From NCBI GenBank assembly GCA_023393475.1, contig JAEWLC010000030.1, positions 75,144 to 139,143 of the forward strand: a stretch of DNA of 64,000 nucleotides, given 5' to 3'. The notes beneath the pieces are model-generated. The model worked only from the letters and a program-made list of their open reading frames with translations, was not told the DNA's origin and ran no database searches. This document shows, in pieces, positions 1 through 8,583 of this stretch. Within the stretch, counting starts at the first letter, position 1; each line of letters opens with the position of its first letter. A program made the translations under genes and the position numbers. The DNA is from Pseudomonadota bacterium (GTDB taxonomy: Bacteria > Pseudomonadota > Alphaproteobacteria > Rhizobiales > Devosiaceae).

Positions 1-1252
1 AGCTCTCGTAGCGGTAGCCGAGCAGCGTGGGCTCGCCGCGGACCTCCATCCCGGCGGGGCTGGTGATGGCGACGATGTCGCCGGTGACGGCGTCCGTTTC
101 GACGGACCAGCCGGCTAGGTCGCTGCCCTCGTTCTTCGCCAGCGCGGCGGTGGCGCGGTTGCGATCATCGGCGTCGAGGTGGCCGAGGGCTTCATCGAGA
201 TAGGCGCTCTGCTCGACCCACGAGGCTTCGGAGAGCTGGAAGCGGTAGTCCGTGGTCCGCGCGGCTTCGAATGCCGGGCGGTCCCAGGTTTCCTCGTCGC
301 GGAGGTAGGATTTGATGTCGACGCCCCAGGTGTGCTCGGCGATCATGCCCAGTGCGCGGCCGAAGGCGAGGCGCCGCTCGGATAATCCCTCGCGCTCGAA
401 CCCATCGTAGAGCCGTTGCAGGGCGAGGAAGCGGCTGACCCGGTCGGGGTCCGAGGCGATGCCGTGGATCCAGCTGTCGCCGGTCTCGATATCCACCACA
501 GGGAACTCGTCGCGCCGGTCCCACAGCATCTCGCCGTAGGCCTCGAGCGTCGAAGCGTGCAGGCGCACACCGGGATTGTGCTTCTGGATATGCCGGTAGG
601 CCTCGACGGTCTGCGGCACGCTTTGCGGGCCCATGTTGTCATTGGTGTGGGCAAAGCTCAGCCCGGACTCGAAGCCGGCCGGCACGTGGGTCTCGCCGTA
701 GGAGGCCTGATACATGACGACGATTTCCGAGCCATCGGGCGCACGCCAGCGGAACACATCGGGCACTTCCGGCACCTGCGAGGCGGCATTCACGCCGAGA
801 TGCAGGAATTTGACACCCGCGGCCGCCATGAGCGGCACCATGCCGAGCGTGTGACCGGGAACGTCGGTCATCTTGGCGGCGATGGTCTTCATGCCGAAGC
901 GCCGGTCCAGTTCCTGCGAGTAACTGAGCCCGGCGCGGAACAGGGCAGGCGACATGAGCTCGGTATGCGTGGTGTAGGGCAGGGCGTGCCAGCGGATCAG
1001 CCCGCGCTCGATGGCCCGCTCGAGGCGCGCGACCCGTTCGGGCGACTGGGAGTTGAGGTGGTCCCAGATCAGCCACGCTCCGGTGGTCCAGACGAATTTC
1101 GGCTCGTCCGGGTTCTCGGCGAAGAAATGCTCGCCGGTTTCGATCGCCTGCGGGATGAAGCGCTCGTGGTACTGCGCGCGCACCTTGGCGGCGTGGTCGG
1201 TAAAGCCGATGTCGAGATGCGTCTTGAAGACGATGTGGATGTCGCGGGGCAC
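1..1252 (-). CDS. GH38-like glycoside hydrolase of the DUF5054 type, partial (3' end beyond window)
   Basis: The first 417 codons are present and the C-terminus lies outside the left edge. The GTG start at 1252 has AGGTGA a few bases upstream. Residues 12-14 (HLD, in THLDIGFTD) match the metal-binding HxD segment at the N-terminus of GH38-type alpha-mannosidase catalytic domains. WLIWDHLNS and DVPGHT further on also fit that fold, which DUF5054 proteins share. The likely role is hydrolysis of a sugar linkage, but the substrate cannot be read from sequence. No signal peptide is seen, so it is probably cytoplasmic. It lies 123 bp downstream of the GT8 gene on the same strand. Confidence 0.7.
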   Translation of the reverse strand, partial: MPRDIHIVFKTHLDIGFTDHAAKVRAQYHERFIPQAIETGEHFFAENPDEPKFVWTTGAWLIWDHLNSQSPERVARLERAIERGLIRWHALPYTTHTELMSPALFRAGLSYSQELDRRFGMKTIAAKMTDVPGHTLGMVPLMAAAGVKFLHLGVNAASQVPEVPDVFRWRAPDGSEIVVMYQASYGETHVPAGFESGLSFAHTNDNMGPQSVPQTVEAYRHIQKHNPGVRLHASTLEAYGEMLWDRRDEFPVVDIETGDSWIHGIASDPDRVSRFLALQRLYDGFEREGLSERRLAFGRALGMIAEHTWGVDIKSYLRDEETWDRPAFEAARTTDYRFQLSEASWVEQSAYLDEALGHLDADDRNRATAALAKNEGSDLAGWSVETDAVTGDIVAITSPAGMEVRGEPTLLGYRYES

Positions 1253-1375
1253 GGAAGCAACTCACCTGGCCCCGGAGGGATGTCGCGGGGGACTGCAATG
1301 CTGAAGTTCTAGCCCGCGCTGATCGGACAGATCAACGCAATGTGGGCGTTGCTGCGGACTTCCGCGCTCGGGAGG

Positions 1376-2335
1376 TCAGGCGGTTCGGCGGCGCTTGGCC
1401 ATCCGGGCCTTCCACCGCCTGATGCCCGCCGGATTGATGATCCCGAGGCCGGCCAGCCAACTGACAATGTAGGCTGGCCAGATGCCGGTCTGGAACGCAT
1501 AGCGCCACCACAGATGTCCGAGCGGGATGGTCCCGCTGCTCCATGGCTTCGGTCCGCCGAAATGCACGATCCCCGGCGCGGCGCGCTGTTCGACATAGGC
1601 CGCGCGGACGCCCTCCGGAGCGTTCTCGATGATTCCGGGCCGAAGGGATGTGGCCATGACGTTCCAGGTGGGCGGAAGCAGCGCGATATCGTCGCGCAGG
1701 ATCGCGTTGAGCGCACACTGGTCCGCGTAGATGAGCCGATCCCGGTGCTCGCGCACGAAGTCACCAAAGCGCTGGGCGAAGCGGATGCGGCGCAATTGGT
1801 CGAGATCCAGCAGGGCGACTCCGCCCTGCACATACCGCGAGACGCGCTCCGGCGTATCGAGGCCGAGGACCTCGGGAAGGTAGGCCCGCGTGCTCCTTGC
1901 GCGATCGGTGTCTCGCAGCAGGCTGTCGACGAACGGGAGGTCGACCACGGCGCCGATGGCATTGCCGTCGAGGTCGGCATCGAAGAGCGCCGAGAGATCG
2001 GCGTTCACGACGAGATCGAGGTCCAGGTAGATGGCGCGGTCGTGTTGCGCCAGCAGCTCGGCAATGGCGGCGCGGTGCAGGGTCGATGGCGGGAAGCGGC
2101 CGATCCTGCCAACGTCGGCCCACGGATTTGCGTGGCGGACGAGGCGGATGCTGACGACCGGATCGCGCCAGCGCCCAACCCGCTCGGTCATGGCGCTGTC
2201 GGGACCGTCGTAGACGACATAGAACATCACCGGCCGGCCGGTGGTCGTGGTGGCCGCGATGGATCTCGCGACCACGAGTGTCAGCGGCAGATAGCCTGCA
2301 TCTGCCACGGCGCAGACGACGATGGGCGACTGCAC
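1376..2335 (-). CDS. Glycosyltransferase family 8 protein
   Basis: This 319-residue protein has the GT8 layout. A beta-strand start (PIVVCAVADAGY) leads to the metal-binding DxD motif at residues 105-107 (YLDLDLVV). Later segments include YVQGGVALLDLDQL, YADQCALNAI and the C-terminal IVHFGGPKPW, which contributes to nucleotide-sugar and metal binding. It should transfer a hexose from a nucleotide sugar to a glycan or lipid acceptor. A longer frame runs back into icd, but GTG at 2335 puts the start just after the icd stop and at the first conserved residues. The acceptor is unknown. Confidence 0.8.
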   Translation of the reverse strand: MQSPIVVCAVADAGYLPLTLVVARSIAATTTTGRPVMFYVVYDGPDSAMTERVGRWRDPVVSIRLVRHANPWADVGRIGRFPPSTLHRAAIAELLAQHDRAIYLDLDLVVNADLSALFDADLDGNAIGAVVDLPFVDSLLRDTDRARSTRAYLPEVLGLDTPERVSRYVQGGVALLDLDQLRRIRFAQRFGDFVREHRDRLIYADQCALNAILRDDIALLPPTWNVMATSLRPGIIENAPEGVRAAYVEQRAAPGIVHFGGPKPWSSGTIPLGHLWWRYAFQTGIWPAYIVSWLAGLGIINPAGIRRWKARMAKRRRTA

Positions 2336-2351
2336 CGGGACCGTTGCCCGA

Positions 2352-3566
2352 TCAGGCAGCCATGGCCTTCTTGAGGTTGGCGTCGATGGCGTCGAGGAAG
2401 CCGAGCGTCGAGAGCCACTTCTGGTCCGGGCCGACGAGCAGGGCAAGATCCTTGGTCATCAGGCCGGACTCGACGGTGTCGATGCAGACCTTTTCGAGCG
2501 TTTCGGAGAACTTCGCCAGTTCCGCGTTGTTGTCGAGCTTGGCACGGTGGGCGAGGCCGCGGGTCCAGGCAAAGATGGAGGCGATGGAGTTGGTCGAGGT
2601 CTCCTTGCCCTGCTGGTGCTGGCGGTAGTGGCGCGTCACCGTGCCGTGCGCGGCTTCGGCTTCGACGATCTTGCCATCGGGCGTCATCAGCACCGAGGTC
2701 ATCAGGCCGAGCGAACCAAAACCCTGGGCCACGATATCCGACTGCACGTCGCCGTCGTAGTTCTTGCAGGCCCAGACGTAGCCGCCGGACCACTTCAGGG
2801 CCGAGGCGACCATGTCGTCGATCAGGCGGTGTTCGTACCAGATCTTCAGCTCGTCGAACTTCGCCTTGTAGTCGCGGTCGAAGATCTCCTGGAAGATGTC
2901 CTTGAAGCGCCCGTCATAGGCCTTGAGGATGGTGTTCTTGGTCGACAGGTAGCACGGGACCTTGCGGTTGATCGCGTAGTTGAACGAGGCGTGGGCGAAA
3001 TCGGCGATCGAGTCGTCGAGGTTGTACATGCCCATGGCGACGCCGGCCGAGGGGGCGTCGAACACGTCGTATTCCTGCACGGTGCCGTCATCGCCGACGA
3101 ACTTCATCGTCAGCTTGCCCTTGCCGGGGAACTTGAAGTCGGTGGCGCGGTACTGGTCGCCGAAGGCGTGGCGGCCGACGATGATCGGCTGGGTCCAGCC
3201 CGGCACGAGGCGCGGCACGTTCGACATGATAATCGGCTCGCGGAAGATCACGCCGCCGAGGATGTTGCGGATGGTGCCGTTGGGCGACTTCCACATCTTC
3301 TTGAGGCCGAACTCTTCGACGCGCGCCTCGTCGGGCGTGATGGTGGCGCACTTGATGCCGACGCCGTGCTTCTTGATGGCGTTGGCGGCGTCGACGGTCA
3401 CCTGGTCGTTGGTGGCGTCGCGGTTCTGCACCGAGAGGTCGTAATACTCGATGTCGAGATCGAGGTAGGGCGTGATCAGCTTGTCCTTGATCGCCTGCCA
3501 GATGATGCGGGTCATCTCATCGCCGTCGAGATCGACGACGGGGTTGGCAACTTTGATCTTGGCCAT
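2352..3566 (-). CDS. icd: NADP-dependent isocitrate dehydrogenase
   Basis: This enzyme of the tricarboxylic acid cycle oxidatively decarboxylates isocitrate to 2-oxoglutarate and makes NADPH. The 404 residues, the N-terminal VVDLDGDEMTRIIW and the SPNGTIRN substrate-binding segment match the eukaryote-like homodimeric class common in alphaproteobacteria. YDGDVQSD supplies metal-binding aspartates, and EAAHGTVTRHY near residue 310 is the NADP-binding region. GAGGAG lies about 9 bases ahead of the ATG. The GT8 gene begins 17 bases after the stop and may be cotranscribed. Confidence 0.97.
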   Translation of the reverse strand: MAKIKVANPVVDLDGDEMTRIIWQAIKDKLITPYLDLDIEYYDLSVQNRDATNDQVTVDAANAIKKHGVGIKCATITPDEARVEEFGLKKMWKSPNGTIRNILGGVIFREPIIMSNVPRLVPGWTQPIIVGRHAFGDQYRATDFKFPGKGKLTMKFVGDDGTVQEYDVFDAPSAGVAMGMYNLDDSIADFAHASFNYAINRKVPCYLSTKNTILKAYDGRFKDIFQEIFDRDYKAKFDELKIWYEHRLIDDMVASALKWSGGYVWACKNYDGDVQSDIVAQGFGSLGLMTSVLMTPDGKIVEAEAAHGTVTRHYRQHQQGKETSTNSIASIFAWTRGLAHRAKLDNNAELAKFSETLEKVCIDTVESGLMTKDLALLVGPDQKWLSTLGFLDAIDANLKKAMAA

Positions 3567-3658
3567 GCTTCAAGCTCCTCGGGCAGCGAATGGATCGATG
3601 CCGGGCTAATAGCATGAAATTGCCCGAGCGGAAGCGGGGGCGGCGATGGATCGACTGA

Positions 3659-4201
3659 TCAGCCCTTGCCGCAGGTCTGCTTGAGCTGGCGGACGGCCGT
3701 GGTGGAGCCCTTGGTGACAAAATTGTCGGCACGCGCGACGCTGTCGCCATCGATGATCGCCATGCGGACGTCGAAGTTGGCGGCCTCGGCAACGCCGAGC
3801 ATCTTGTCCACGCCCTCGCCGGAAATGAGCATGGTCCTGTCGTCGATGGGCGGGTCGACTATGCCCTCGACGATGGATCCGCCCTTGCCGCTCTTGGGGT
3901 CATGCAACTCGCCGAAAAGGATATGCACGTTCTGGGCCTGGCGGATGTTGTCAGGGAACGGCGCGCTGGCCCGGTAGATAAGCGCGAAGCCGACATCGGG
4001 GAAGCAGAGGAACGCGAGCGAAGCCTCCGCATCGAAGATGCCGGCGGCGGGCGTGCCTTGTTCCTCGAAGTTGCTCCAGGCGCCCTTGACCGTTCGCACA
4101 GCGGCGTCCGGGCCGGGCGGAGGCGGCGGGGCATCTTGGGAAAGCGCTGCCGTCACCGGCATCGCCACGGCAAGGATCAGGGACAGGATCGAGACCCGCA
4201 C
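3659..4201 (-). CDS. Hypothetical secreted protein
   Basis: I do not recognise a family. With a GTG start at 4201 (GGGAG upstream) the product is 180 residues. It opens with a clear signal peptide (RVSILSLILAVAMPVTA) and a probable cleavage after ALSQ, then a proline-rich linker (DAPPPPPGPDAA). The remainder is a compact domain with two cysteines (FLCFPD and QTCGKG near the end) that could form a disulfide in the periplasm. It is transcribed divergently from the marR gene. Confidence 0.72.
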   Translation of the reverse strand: MRVSILSLILAVAMPVTAALSQDAPPPPPGPDAAVRTVKGAWSNFEEQGTPAAGIFDAEASLAFLCFPDVGFALIYRASAPFPDNIRQAQNVHILFGELHDPKSGKGGSIVEGIVDPPIDDRTMLISGEGVDKMLGVAEAANFDVRMAIIDGDSVARADNFVTKGSTTAVRQLKQTCGKG

Positions 4202-4281
4202 GGCACACTCCCACTCGGAATTTCGGGAATATGTGCGAACCGCCGCCGCCGCGCAATCGGGTGGACATGCGCCATCCACCG

Positions 4282-4309
4282 TTGACACCGTGCATATACA
4301 CACTATCTA
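4282..4309 (+). promoter_or_regulatory. Putative marR promoter
   Basis: A consensus TTGACA lies at 4282-4287. Sixteen bases later TATCTA (4304-4309) is a weak -10 match, eight bases before the marR ATG. The spacer contains the palindrome at 4290-4301, the usual position for an autoregulatory MarR site. The -10 is poor, so the transcription start is uncertain. Confidence 0.4.
4290..4301. promoter_or_regulatory. Candidate MarR operator, copy 1
   Basis: GTGCATATACAC is an imperfect palindrome (10 of 12 positions symmetrical) lying between the possible -35 and -10 of marR. A sister site, GTGTATCTACAC, occurs 480 bp downstream in front of the FabF-type gene and matches at 10 of 12 positions. Two matching palindromes flanking one regulator gene suggest autorepression plus control of the neighbour. 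Confidence 0.5.
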
Positions 4310-4316
4310 TCGGCCC

Positions 4317-4733
4317 ATGCGAGACGACTTCAGCCAATGCATGGTGACCAACACCCGTATGGCCGCCCGGGCGATCACCCGGCGCTACGACGCCTATGCA
4401 CGCAAGTTCGGGATCACCGCGACGCAGTTCTCGCTGATGGGGGTGATCGTCGCGTCCGGCCCGCAGACGGTGAGCGACCTGGCCGAGGCCCGCGGCTTCG
4501 AGCGCACGACGCTGACGCGCAATCTCGACCGGCTGGAGAAGATGGGCCTGATCCGGTCCCGTCCTGCCGAGCACGGGAATGGCCGCATCTGCAGCCTCAC
4601 CGAGAAGGGCGAGGCGCTGGTCGAGCAGTTGTTGCCGTACTGGCGCAAGGCGCAGGCCGAAATCCGCGAGGAGCTCGGCGGCGAAGGTTTCGACGCAACT
4701 CTCAGCACCCTGAGGCGGCTCGCCGCCATCTGA
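4317..4733 (+). CDS. MarR family transcriptional regulator
   Basis: This 138-residue protein is a typical MarR winged-helix repressor. The helix-turn-helix covers about residues 47-70 (QTVSDLAEARGFERTTLTRN). The wing follows (LIRSRPAEHGNGRICSLTEKG), with the conserved basic and glycine residues seen in the family. MarR dimers bind short palindromes and release them on binding a small ligand. ATG 4317 is preferred because the conserved fold begins just after it and a longer frame would run through the promoter. It probably controls itself and the downstream condensing enzyme. Confidence 0.88.
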   Translation: MRDDFSQCMVTNTRMAARAITRRYDAYARKFGITATQFSLMGVIVASGPQTVSDLAEARGFERTTLTRNLDRLEKMGLIRSRPAEHGNGRICSLTEKGEALVEQLLPYWRKAQAEIREELGGEGFDATLSTLRRLAAI

Positions 4734-4769
4734 GTTCGTACCCTGGCGGCCCATTGGACCGCCGCAACC

Positions 4770-4781
4770 GTGTATCTACAC
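4770..4781. promoter_or_regulatory. Candidate MarR operator, copy 2
   Basis: GTGTATCTACAC has perfect five-base arms around a TC centre. It ends directly before the GAGGAG ribosome-binding site of the FabF-type gene. Bound there, a repressor would block RNA polymerase or overlap the 5' leader. The match to the palindrome in the marR promoter supports a shared regulator. Confidence 0.5.
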
Positions 4782-4793
4782 GAGGAGCATGAC

Positions 4794-6065
4794 ATGAGCA
4801 CCCAGAGCGATCCCATCGTCGTCACCGGCATGGGCGTGGTGAGCCCGCTGGGCACGGGCGTCGAGACGACCTGGTCGCGCCTGATCGCGGGCAAGAGCGG
4901 CATCGTGAAGAACACGCGCTTCGACGTCAGCAACTTCTCCGCCAAGATCGCCGGATTGGTGCCGACCAAGGAGACCGATCCAGAGGGCTTTGACCCGCTG
5001 GTGGCAATCGACCCCAAGGATATCAAGAAGATGGACCTCTTCATCCAGTACGGCCTCGTTGCCGCGCAGGAGGCGCTGAAGCAGGCGAACTGGTTCCCGA
5101 AGACCGAGGAAGAGCAGGCGGCGACCGCGACGATCATCGGCACCGGTGTCGGCGGCTCCCCCGTGATGGCCGAGGCGGTGGAAACGATCATCGAGAAGGG
5201 GCCGCGGCGGCTGTCGCCGTTCACGGTGCCGAGTTTTCTCGCCAACCTCGCGGCGGGCTGGATCTCGATCAAGTATGGCTTCAAGGGACCGATCGGTGCG
5301 CCGGTGACGGCTTGCGCGGCCTCCGGACAGGCGATCGGCGACGGCATGCGGCTGATTCTCACCGGCGAGGCCGATGTCGCGGTGGTTGGCGGGGCCGAGG
5401 GCTCAGTCGATCCGATCTCGGTTGGCGGGTTCGGCGCGGCACGGGCGCTGGCCACGGCGTTCAATGATGACCCGCAGGCGGCGTCGCGTCCGTTCGACCG
5501 CAAGCGCGACGGGTTCGTGCTGGCCGAAGGGGCGGCGGTGCTGGTGATCGAGCGGCTGAGCCATGCCGAGGCGCGCGGCGCCACACCGCTCGCGATACTT
5601 GCCGGTTACGGGACGTCGGCCGACGCCTATCACCTTACCGCTGGCGAGCCGACGGGTGCGGGCGCCCAAGTGGCGATGCGGAACGCGCTGAAGATGGCGG
5701 GCGTCTCGCCGGGCGAGATCGACTACATCAACGCCCACTCGACCTCGACCAGCGTCGGCGACGCGGCGGAACTGGCCGGGATCGGCGCGGTATTCGCCAA
5801 TCGCGGCAAGGACCTCGCGATCTCGTCGACCAAGTCGGCGACGGGACACCTGATGGGGGCGGCCGGCGCCATCGAGGCGGTGTTCTCTGTGCTGGCGATC
5901 CGCAACGGCATCGTGCCGCCGACGCGCAATCTCGATCATCCCGACGTGGGCGAGCGCTTCGACCTCGTGCCGAAAGTGGCCAAGCAGAAGATAGTGCGCC
6001 ACGCGCTGTCGAATGCCTTCGGCTTCGGCGGCGTCAACGCGTCTCTGGTGTTCTCGGCCGTCTAG
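4794..6065 (+). CDS. fabF: Beta-ketoacyl-ACP synthase II (FabF-type)
   Basis: The enzyme condenses malonyl-ACP with an acyl-ACP during fatty acid elongation. All catalytic residues of the thiolase-fold KAS II family are visible in the 423-residue protein: the nucleophile Cys174 (VTACAASGQ), the first histidine in NAHSTSTSVGD, and the second in KSATGHLMGAAG. GFGGVNASLVF closes the protein as usual. GAGGAG precedes the ATG at 4794. It stands alone beside marR rather than with acpP and fabG, which suggests a specialised or regulated paralogue rather than the housekeeping copy. Confidence 0.92.
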   Translation: MSTQSDPIVVTGMGVVSPLGTGVETTWSRLIAGKSGIVKNTRFDVSNFSAKIAGLVPTKETDPEGFDPLVAIDPKDIKKMDLFIQYGLVAAQEALKQANWFPKTEEEQAATATIIGTGVGGSPVMAEAVETIIEKGPRRLSPFTVPSFLANLAAGWISIKYGFKGPIGAPVTACAASGQAIGDGMRLILTGEADVAVVGGAEGSVDPISVGGFGAARALATAFNDDPQAASRPFDRKRDGFVLAEGAAVLVIERLSHAEARGATPLAILAGYGTSADAYHLTAGEPTGAGAQVAMRNALKMAGVSPGEIDYINAHSTSTSVGDAAELAGIGAVFANRGKDLAISSTKSATGHLMGAAGAIEAVFSVLAIRNGIVPPTRNLDHPDVGERFDLVPKVAKQKIVRHALSNAFGFGGVNASLVFSAV

Positions 6066-6454
6066 GGACTGCCCTTGGGAGTTTTCGGCGATCTAGGCTT
6101 CTTCGGCTTTTCCACCTTGAGCGGGCGCTGGGCGACGGCGGCTTCGGCAAATCGGAGCCAGTCCTCCAGCGCCTCGTCGTCCTCGATGGCGTCGCCGTCG
6201 ATCCAGAAGAAGCCCGACATCACCCGGCCGCCATGCACCATCTCGGTGGTGCCCGGCCGGGCCTTGGCCGCCTCGTGATTGTCCTTGCCGACGGAAATCA
6301 GGATGCCGCCATCCTTCTTGCAGCCGACGAAGATGTGGCCGTTGAGCAGGAAGGTCAGGCCGCCGAACATGTACTTCTCAGTGACGCGCGGATCGTCGCC
6401 CACCAGCATGCGGACGCGTTCCGCGAGGTGGGTCATGGTCTCGGACTTCATCAT
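6062..6454 (-). CDS. TfoX N-terminal domain protein (1)
   Basis: The TfoX_N fold is recognised by KYMFGGLTFLLNGHIFVGC near residues 28-46 and MVHGGRVMSGFFWID further on. Its biochemical role outside competence regulators is unknown. The tail (about residues 113-130) is lysine- and proline-rich and probably disordered. The ATG at 6454 overlaps the stop of the preceding TfoX gene as ATGA; a second ATG at 6451 is equally possible. The end overlaps the fabF stop by four bases on the opposite strand. Confidence 0.82.
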   Translation of the reverse strand: MMKSETMTHLAERVRMLVGDDPRVTEKYMFGGLTFLLNGHIFVGCKKDGGILISVGKDNHEAAKARPGTTEMVHGGRVMSGFFWIDGDAIEDDEALEDWLRFAEAAVAQRPLKVEKPKKPRSPKTPKGSP

Positions 6455-6780
6455 TTTGGGGGCAGGGTCTCCGCGTAGCCGAGCGAATAGGCGATCCAGT
6501 CGGCGAGTGATGGATCATCAAGATGGTCGGTGGTCACCGCGATGAAGCCGGTCATCGGGCGACTGCCCATGTGCATCTGGTAGGCACCGGGCCGCGCCAG
6601 GGCTTCGGCCTGCTTTTGAGGGTCGATGCGAACCAGCAGTTCCTCCTTCGCCGTCGTGCCGATAGCCATGTTGCCGTTGAGCATGAAGCCAATGCCGCCG
6701 AACATCTTCTTTTCGACCAGCGGGCGGGTAGCGAGCAGCGGGCGCAGGCGGGTCGCGAGAGCATCGGATTGTGCCGACAT
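6451..6780 (-). CDS. TfoX N-terminal domain protein (2)
   Basis: This 109-residue protein is a paralogue of the next gene. Both share the KKMFGGIGFMLNGNMAIG type motif and a MTGFI segment. ATG 6780 shares its A with the TGA stop of the GFA gene (TGATG), so translation is probably coupled. A single TfoX_N domain without the C-terminal DNA-binding region of Sxy/TfoX makes a competence role unlikely. Function unknown. Confidence 0.83.
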   Translation of the reverse strand: MSAQSDALATRLRPLLATRPLVEKKMFGGIGFMLNGNMAIGTTAKEELLVRIDPQKQAEALARPGAYQMHMGSRPMTGFIAVTTDHLDDPSLADWIAYSLGYAETLPPK

Positions 6781-7223
6781 CAGGTGGCCTCCTCGTCGCG
6801 GTAGGTCGCGTGCCGGGGCAGGTGGTCGTCGACGACGTCCCAGTCGTGATGGCTGCGCGCAAAGATCAGCTGGTTCGGGGCGAACCATCCTGCCGCTGCG
6901 CCGAAGAGACCGACGGGGAGCATCGCCAGCCCCTCGGCGCGGCTCGAGCGGGCATAGAGGGGCGTGCCGCATGATGGGCAGAACCAGCGTGTCAGCGTCG
7001 CCCCGGAGTGGGCGGGACGGGCAAAGCTGCGGGGCTCTCCGGTAACCGTAAGGTCACCTATGGCGACGAGGGCGACGGTAGAGTGCCCTGTTCCGGTCGA
7101 GCGCTGGCAGTCCTCGCATGAGCAGAGGAACATCGAGCGCACCCGTCCGGCGACACGGACCGTGACCTGCCCGCAGGCACACGCCGCGGTTGCGTCGATC
7201 TCCGGTTTGGGTGGGGTGGCCAT
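6780..7223 (-). CDS. GFA (CENP-V/glutathione-dependent formaldehyde-activating) family protein
   Basis: The zinc-ligand pattern of the GFA family is intact: CACG near residue 13, CSCEDCQRSTG near residue 33 and FCPSCGTPLY near residue 88. The family includes a glutathione/formaldehyde enzyme, but many members have no proven activity, so the name should not be read as a reaction. ATG 7223 gives 147 residues. It is the first gene of a three-gene overlapping unit with two TfoX_N proteins. Confidence 0.87.
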   Translation of the reverse strand: MATPPKPEIDATAACACGQVTVRVAGRVRSMFLCSCEDCQRSTGTGHSTVALVAIGDLTVTGEPRSFARPAHSGATLTRWFCPSCGTPLYARSSRAEGLAMLPVGLFGAAAGWFAPNQLIFARSHHDWDVVDDHLPRHATYRDEEAT

Positions 7224-7293
7224 GGCCAAGCTGACTACAGGCAACGGTGACGCGCAAGCTTGATCGCAGCGGCGGCCGCCTCTACGACAAAGC

Positions 7294-7863
7294 ATGGCAT
7301 TTGCACCGGAATTTCCCATCGAGACGTCGCGGCTTCGGCTGCGTCCGTTCACGCGCGGCGATGTCGATGCCGTGTATGCCTATCGCCGGCGCGAGGATGT
7401 CGCCCGCTATCTGTTCGACGGGCCGATGACCCACGAGAGCGTCGCCGAGGCGTTGCAGGCACGGGTGGGACACGAGGCGCTGGACGGGGAGGGATCGAAG
7501 ATATTCCTTGCCGTCGAGCTCCAGGCGACGCACGCGCTGATCGGCGAGGTGTCGCTGATCCTGCGGGATGCCGGCAACCGGCAGGGCGAGGTCGGCTACA
7601 TCTTCCACCCCGACCATCACGGCAAGGGCTATGCGACGGAGGCGGCACGGGCCCTTCTCGCGCTCGGGTTCGGCGGTGCGGGGCTGCATCGTATCTACGC
7701 GCGCTGCGCAGCGGCCAACGATGCCTCGTGGCGGGTGATGGAGCGGCTCGGCATGCGACGCGAAGCGCACTTTCGCGAACACATCTTCGTCAAGGGCGCG
7801 TGGGACGAAGAGCTGGTTTACGCGATCCTCGAACACGAATGGCGAGGCGGGGCAAGGGCCTGA
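7294..7863 (+). CDS. GNAT family N-acetyltransferase (RimJ/RimL-like), copy 1
   Basis: The protein has 189 residues. RLRLRPFTRGDVDAVYAY is the usual GNAT_3 opening. The acetyl-CoA loop HPDHHGKGYATEAARAL lies near residues 106-122, and LHRIYARCAAANDASWRVMERLG follows. Members transfer acetyl from acetyl-CoA to an amino group, often a protein N-terminus or an antibiotic. It is a close tandem paralogue of the next gene; both end in GxWDEEL..AIL..EW. Confidence 0.88.
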   Translation: MAFAPEFPIETSRLRLRPFTRGDVDAVYAYRRREDVARYLFDGPMTHESVAEALQARVGHEALDGEGSKIFLAVELQATHALIGEVSLILRDAGNRQGEVGYIFHPDHHGKGYATEAARALLALGFGGAGLHRIYARCAAANDASWRVMERLGMRREAHFREHIFVKGAWDEELVYAILEHEWRGGARA

Positions 7864-7989
7864 GCGCGAGCCGTTTCCTCACGTTCCGGAAGGCGCCCTC
7901 AGGCTGGCAATTTATTCCACGGCGCCGGCAGGAACTGCCCTTCGGCGGCGACGTTCCCACCCCATATTGACCTAAGGGGAGGAGCGGAA

Positions 7990-8583
7990 ATGATCGTTCA
8001 AGATTTTCCCATTGAGACCAAGAGACTCATACTTCGTCCGTTTCAGAAGTCGGACCTCGATGCCGTGATGGGCTACCACGCCCTGCCGGAGGTACAGCGC
8101 TATCTCGAGTGGAAGGCGCGCGACCGGGTCGAGGTCAAGGCGGCAATCGATGCCATGGCGCAGCAGCACCACCTGCAGCGGCCCGGCGATGCGTTGATCT
8201 TTGCCATGGTCCTCAGGGAGGACAGTTCACTTGTCGGGCAGGTGTCCCTGCGATGGACCGATGCGACGGCCGGGCAGGCCGAGCTCCGCTTCATCACCAG
8301 CCCGGAGCAGCGCCGGAAGGGTTTTGCCCGCGAAGCGGCGCGCGAGATGCTGGACATCGGCTTCGAGCGCTATGGTCTGCATCGGATCTTTGCCCGCTGC
8401 GCGGCCCGGAACGTCGCGTCGGCCAACCTCCTGCGCAATCTCGGCCTGCGTCTCGAGGCGCATTATCGCGAGCACGCATTGTTCCAAGGCGAGTGGGACG
8501 AAGAACTTCACTTCGCCATTCTCGATCGCGAATGGCTGCGGGGAAGCAAGGTGAAGGAATTGCGCCGCAACATGGTCGCCTGA
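7990..8583 (+). CDS. GNAT family N-acetyltransferase (RimJ/RimL-like), copy 2
   Basis: At 197 residues it matches the upstream GNAT gene along its full length (RLILRPFQKSDLDAV at the start, GEWDEELHFAILDREW at the end). The acetyl-CoA-binding segment reads SPEQRRKGFAREAAREML. GGGGAGG lies just ahead of the ATG. The 126-bp gap between the two copies has no other gene. The pair looks like a local duplication, and the substrate is unknown. Confidence 0.88.
   Translation: MIVQDFPIETKRLILRPFQKSDLDAVMGYHALPEVQRYLEWKARDRVEVKAAIDAMAQQHHLQRPGDALIFAMVLREDSSLVGQVSLRWTDATAGQAELRFITSPEQRRKGFAREAAREMLDIGFERYGLHRIFARCAARNVASANLLRNLGLRLEAHYREHALFQGEWDEELHFAILDREWLRGSKVKELRRNMVA

Noticed and set aside
2322..3617. 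Open frame antisense to icd
   Set aside because: Fully overlapped by the icd gene, with repetitive, valine- and aspartate-rich sequence typical of a shadow frame.
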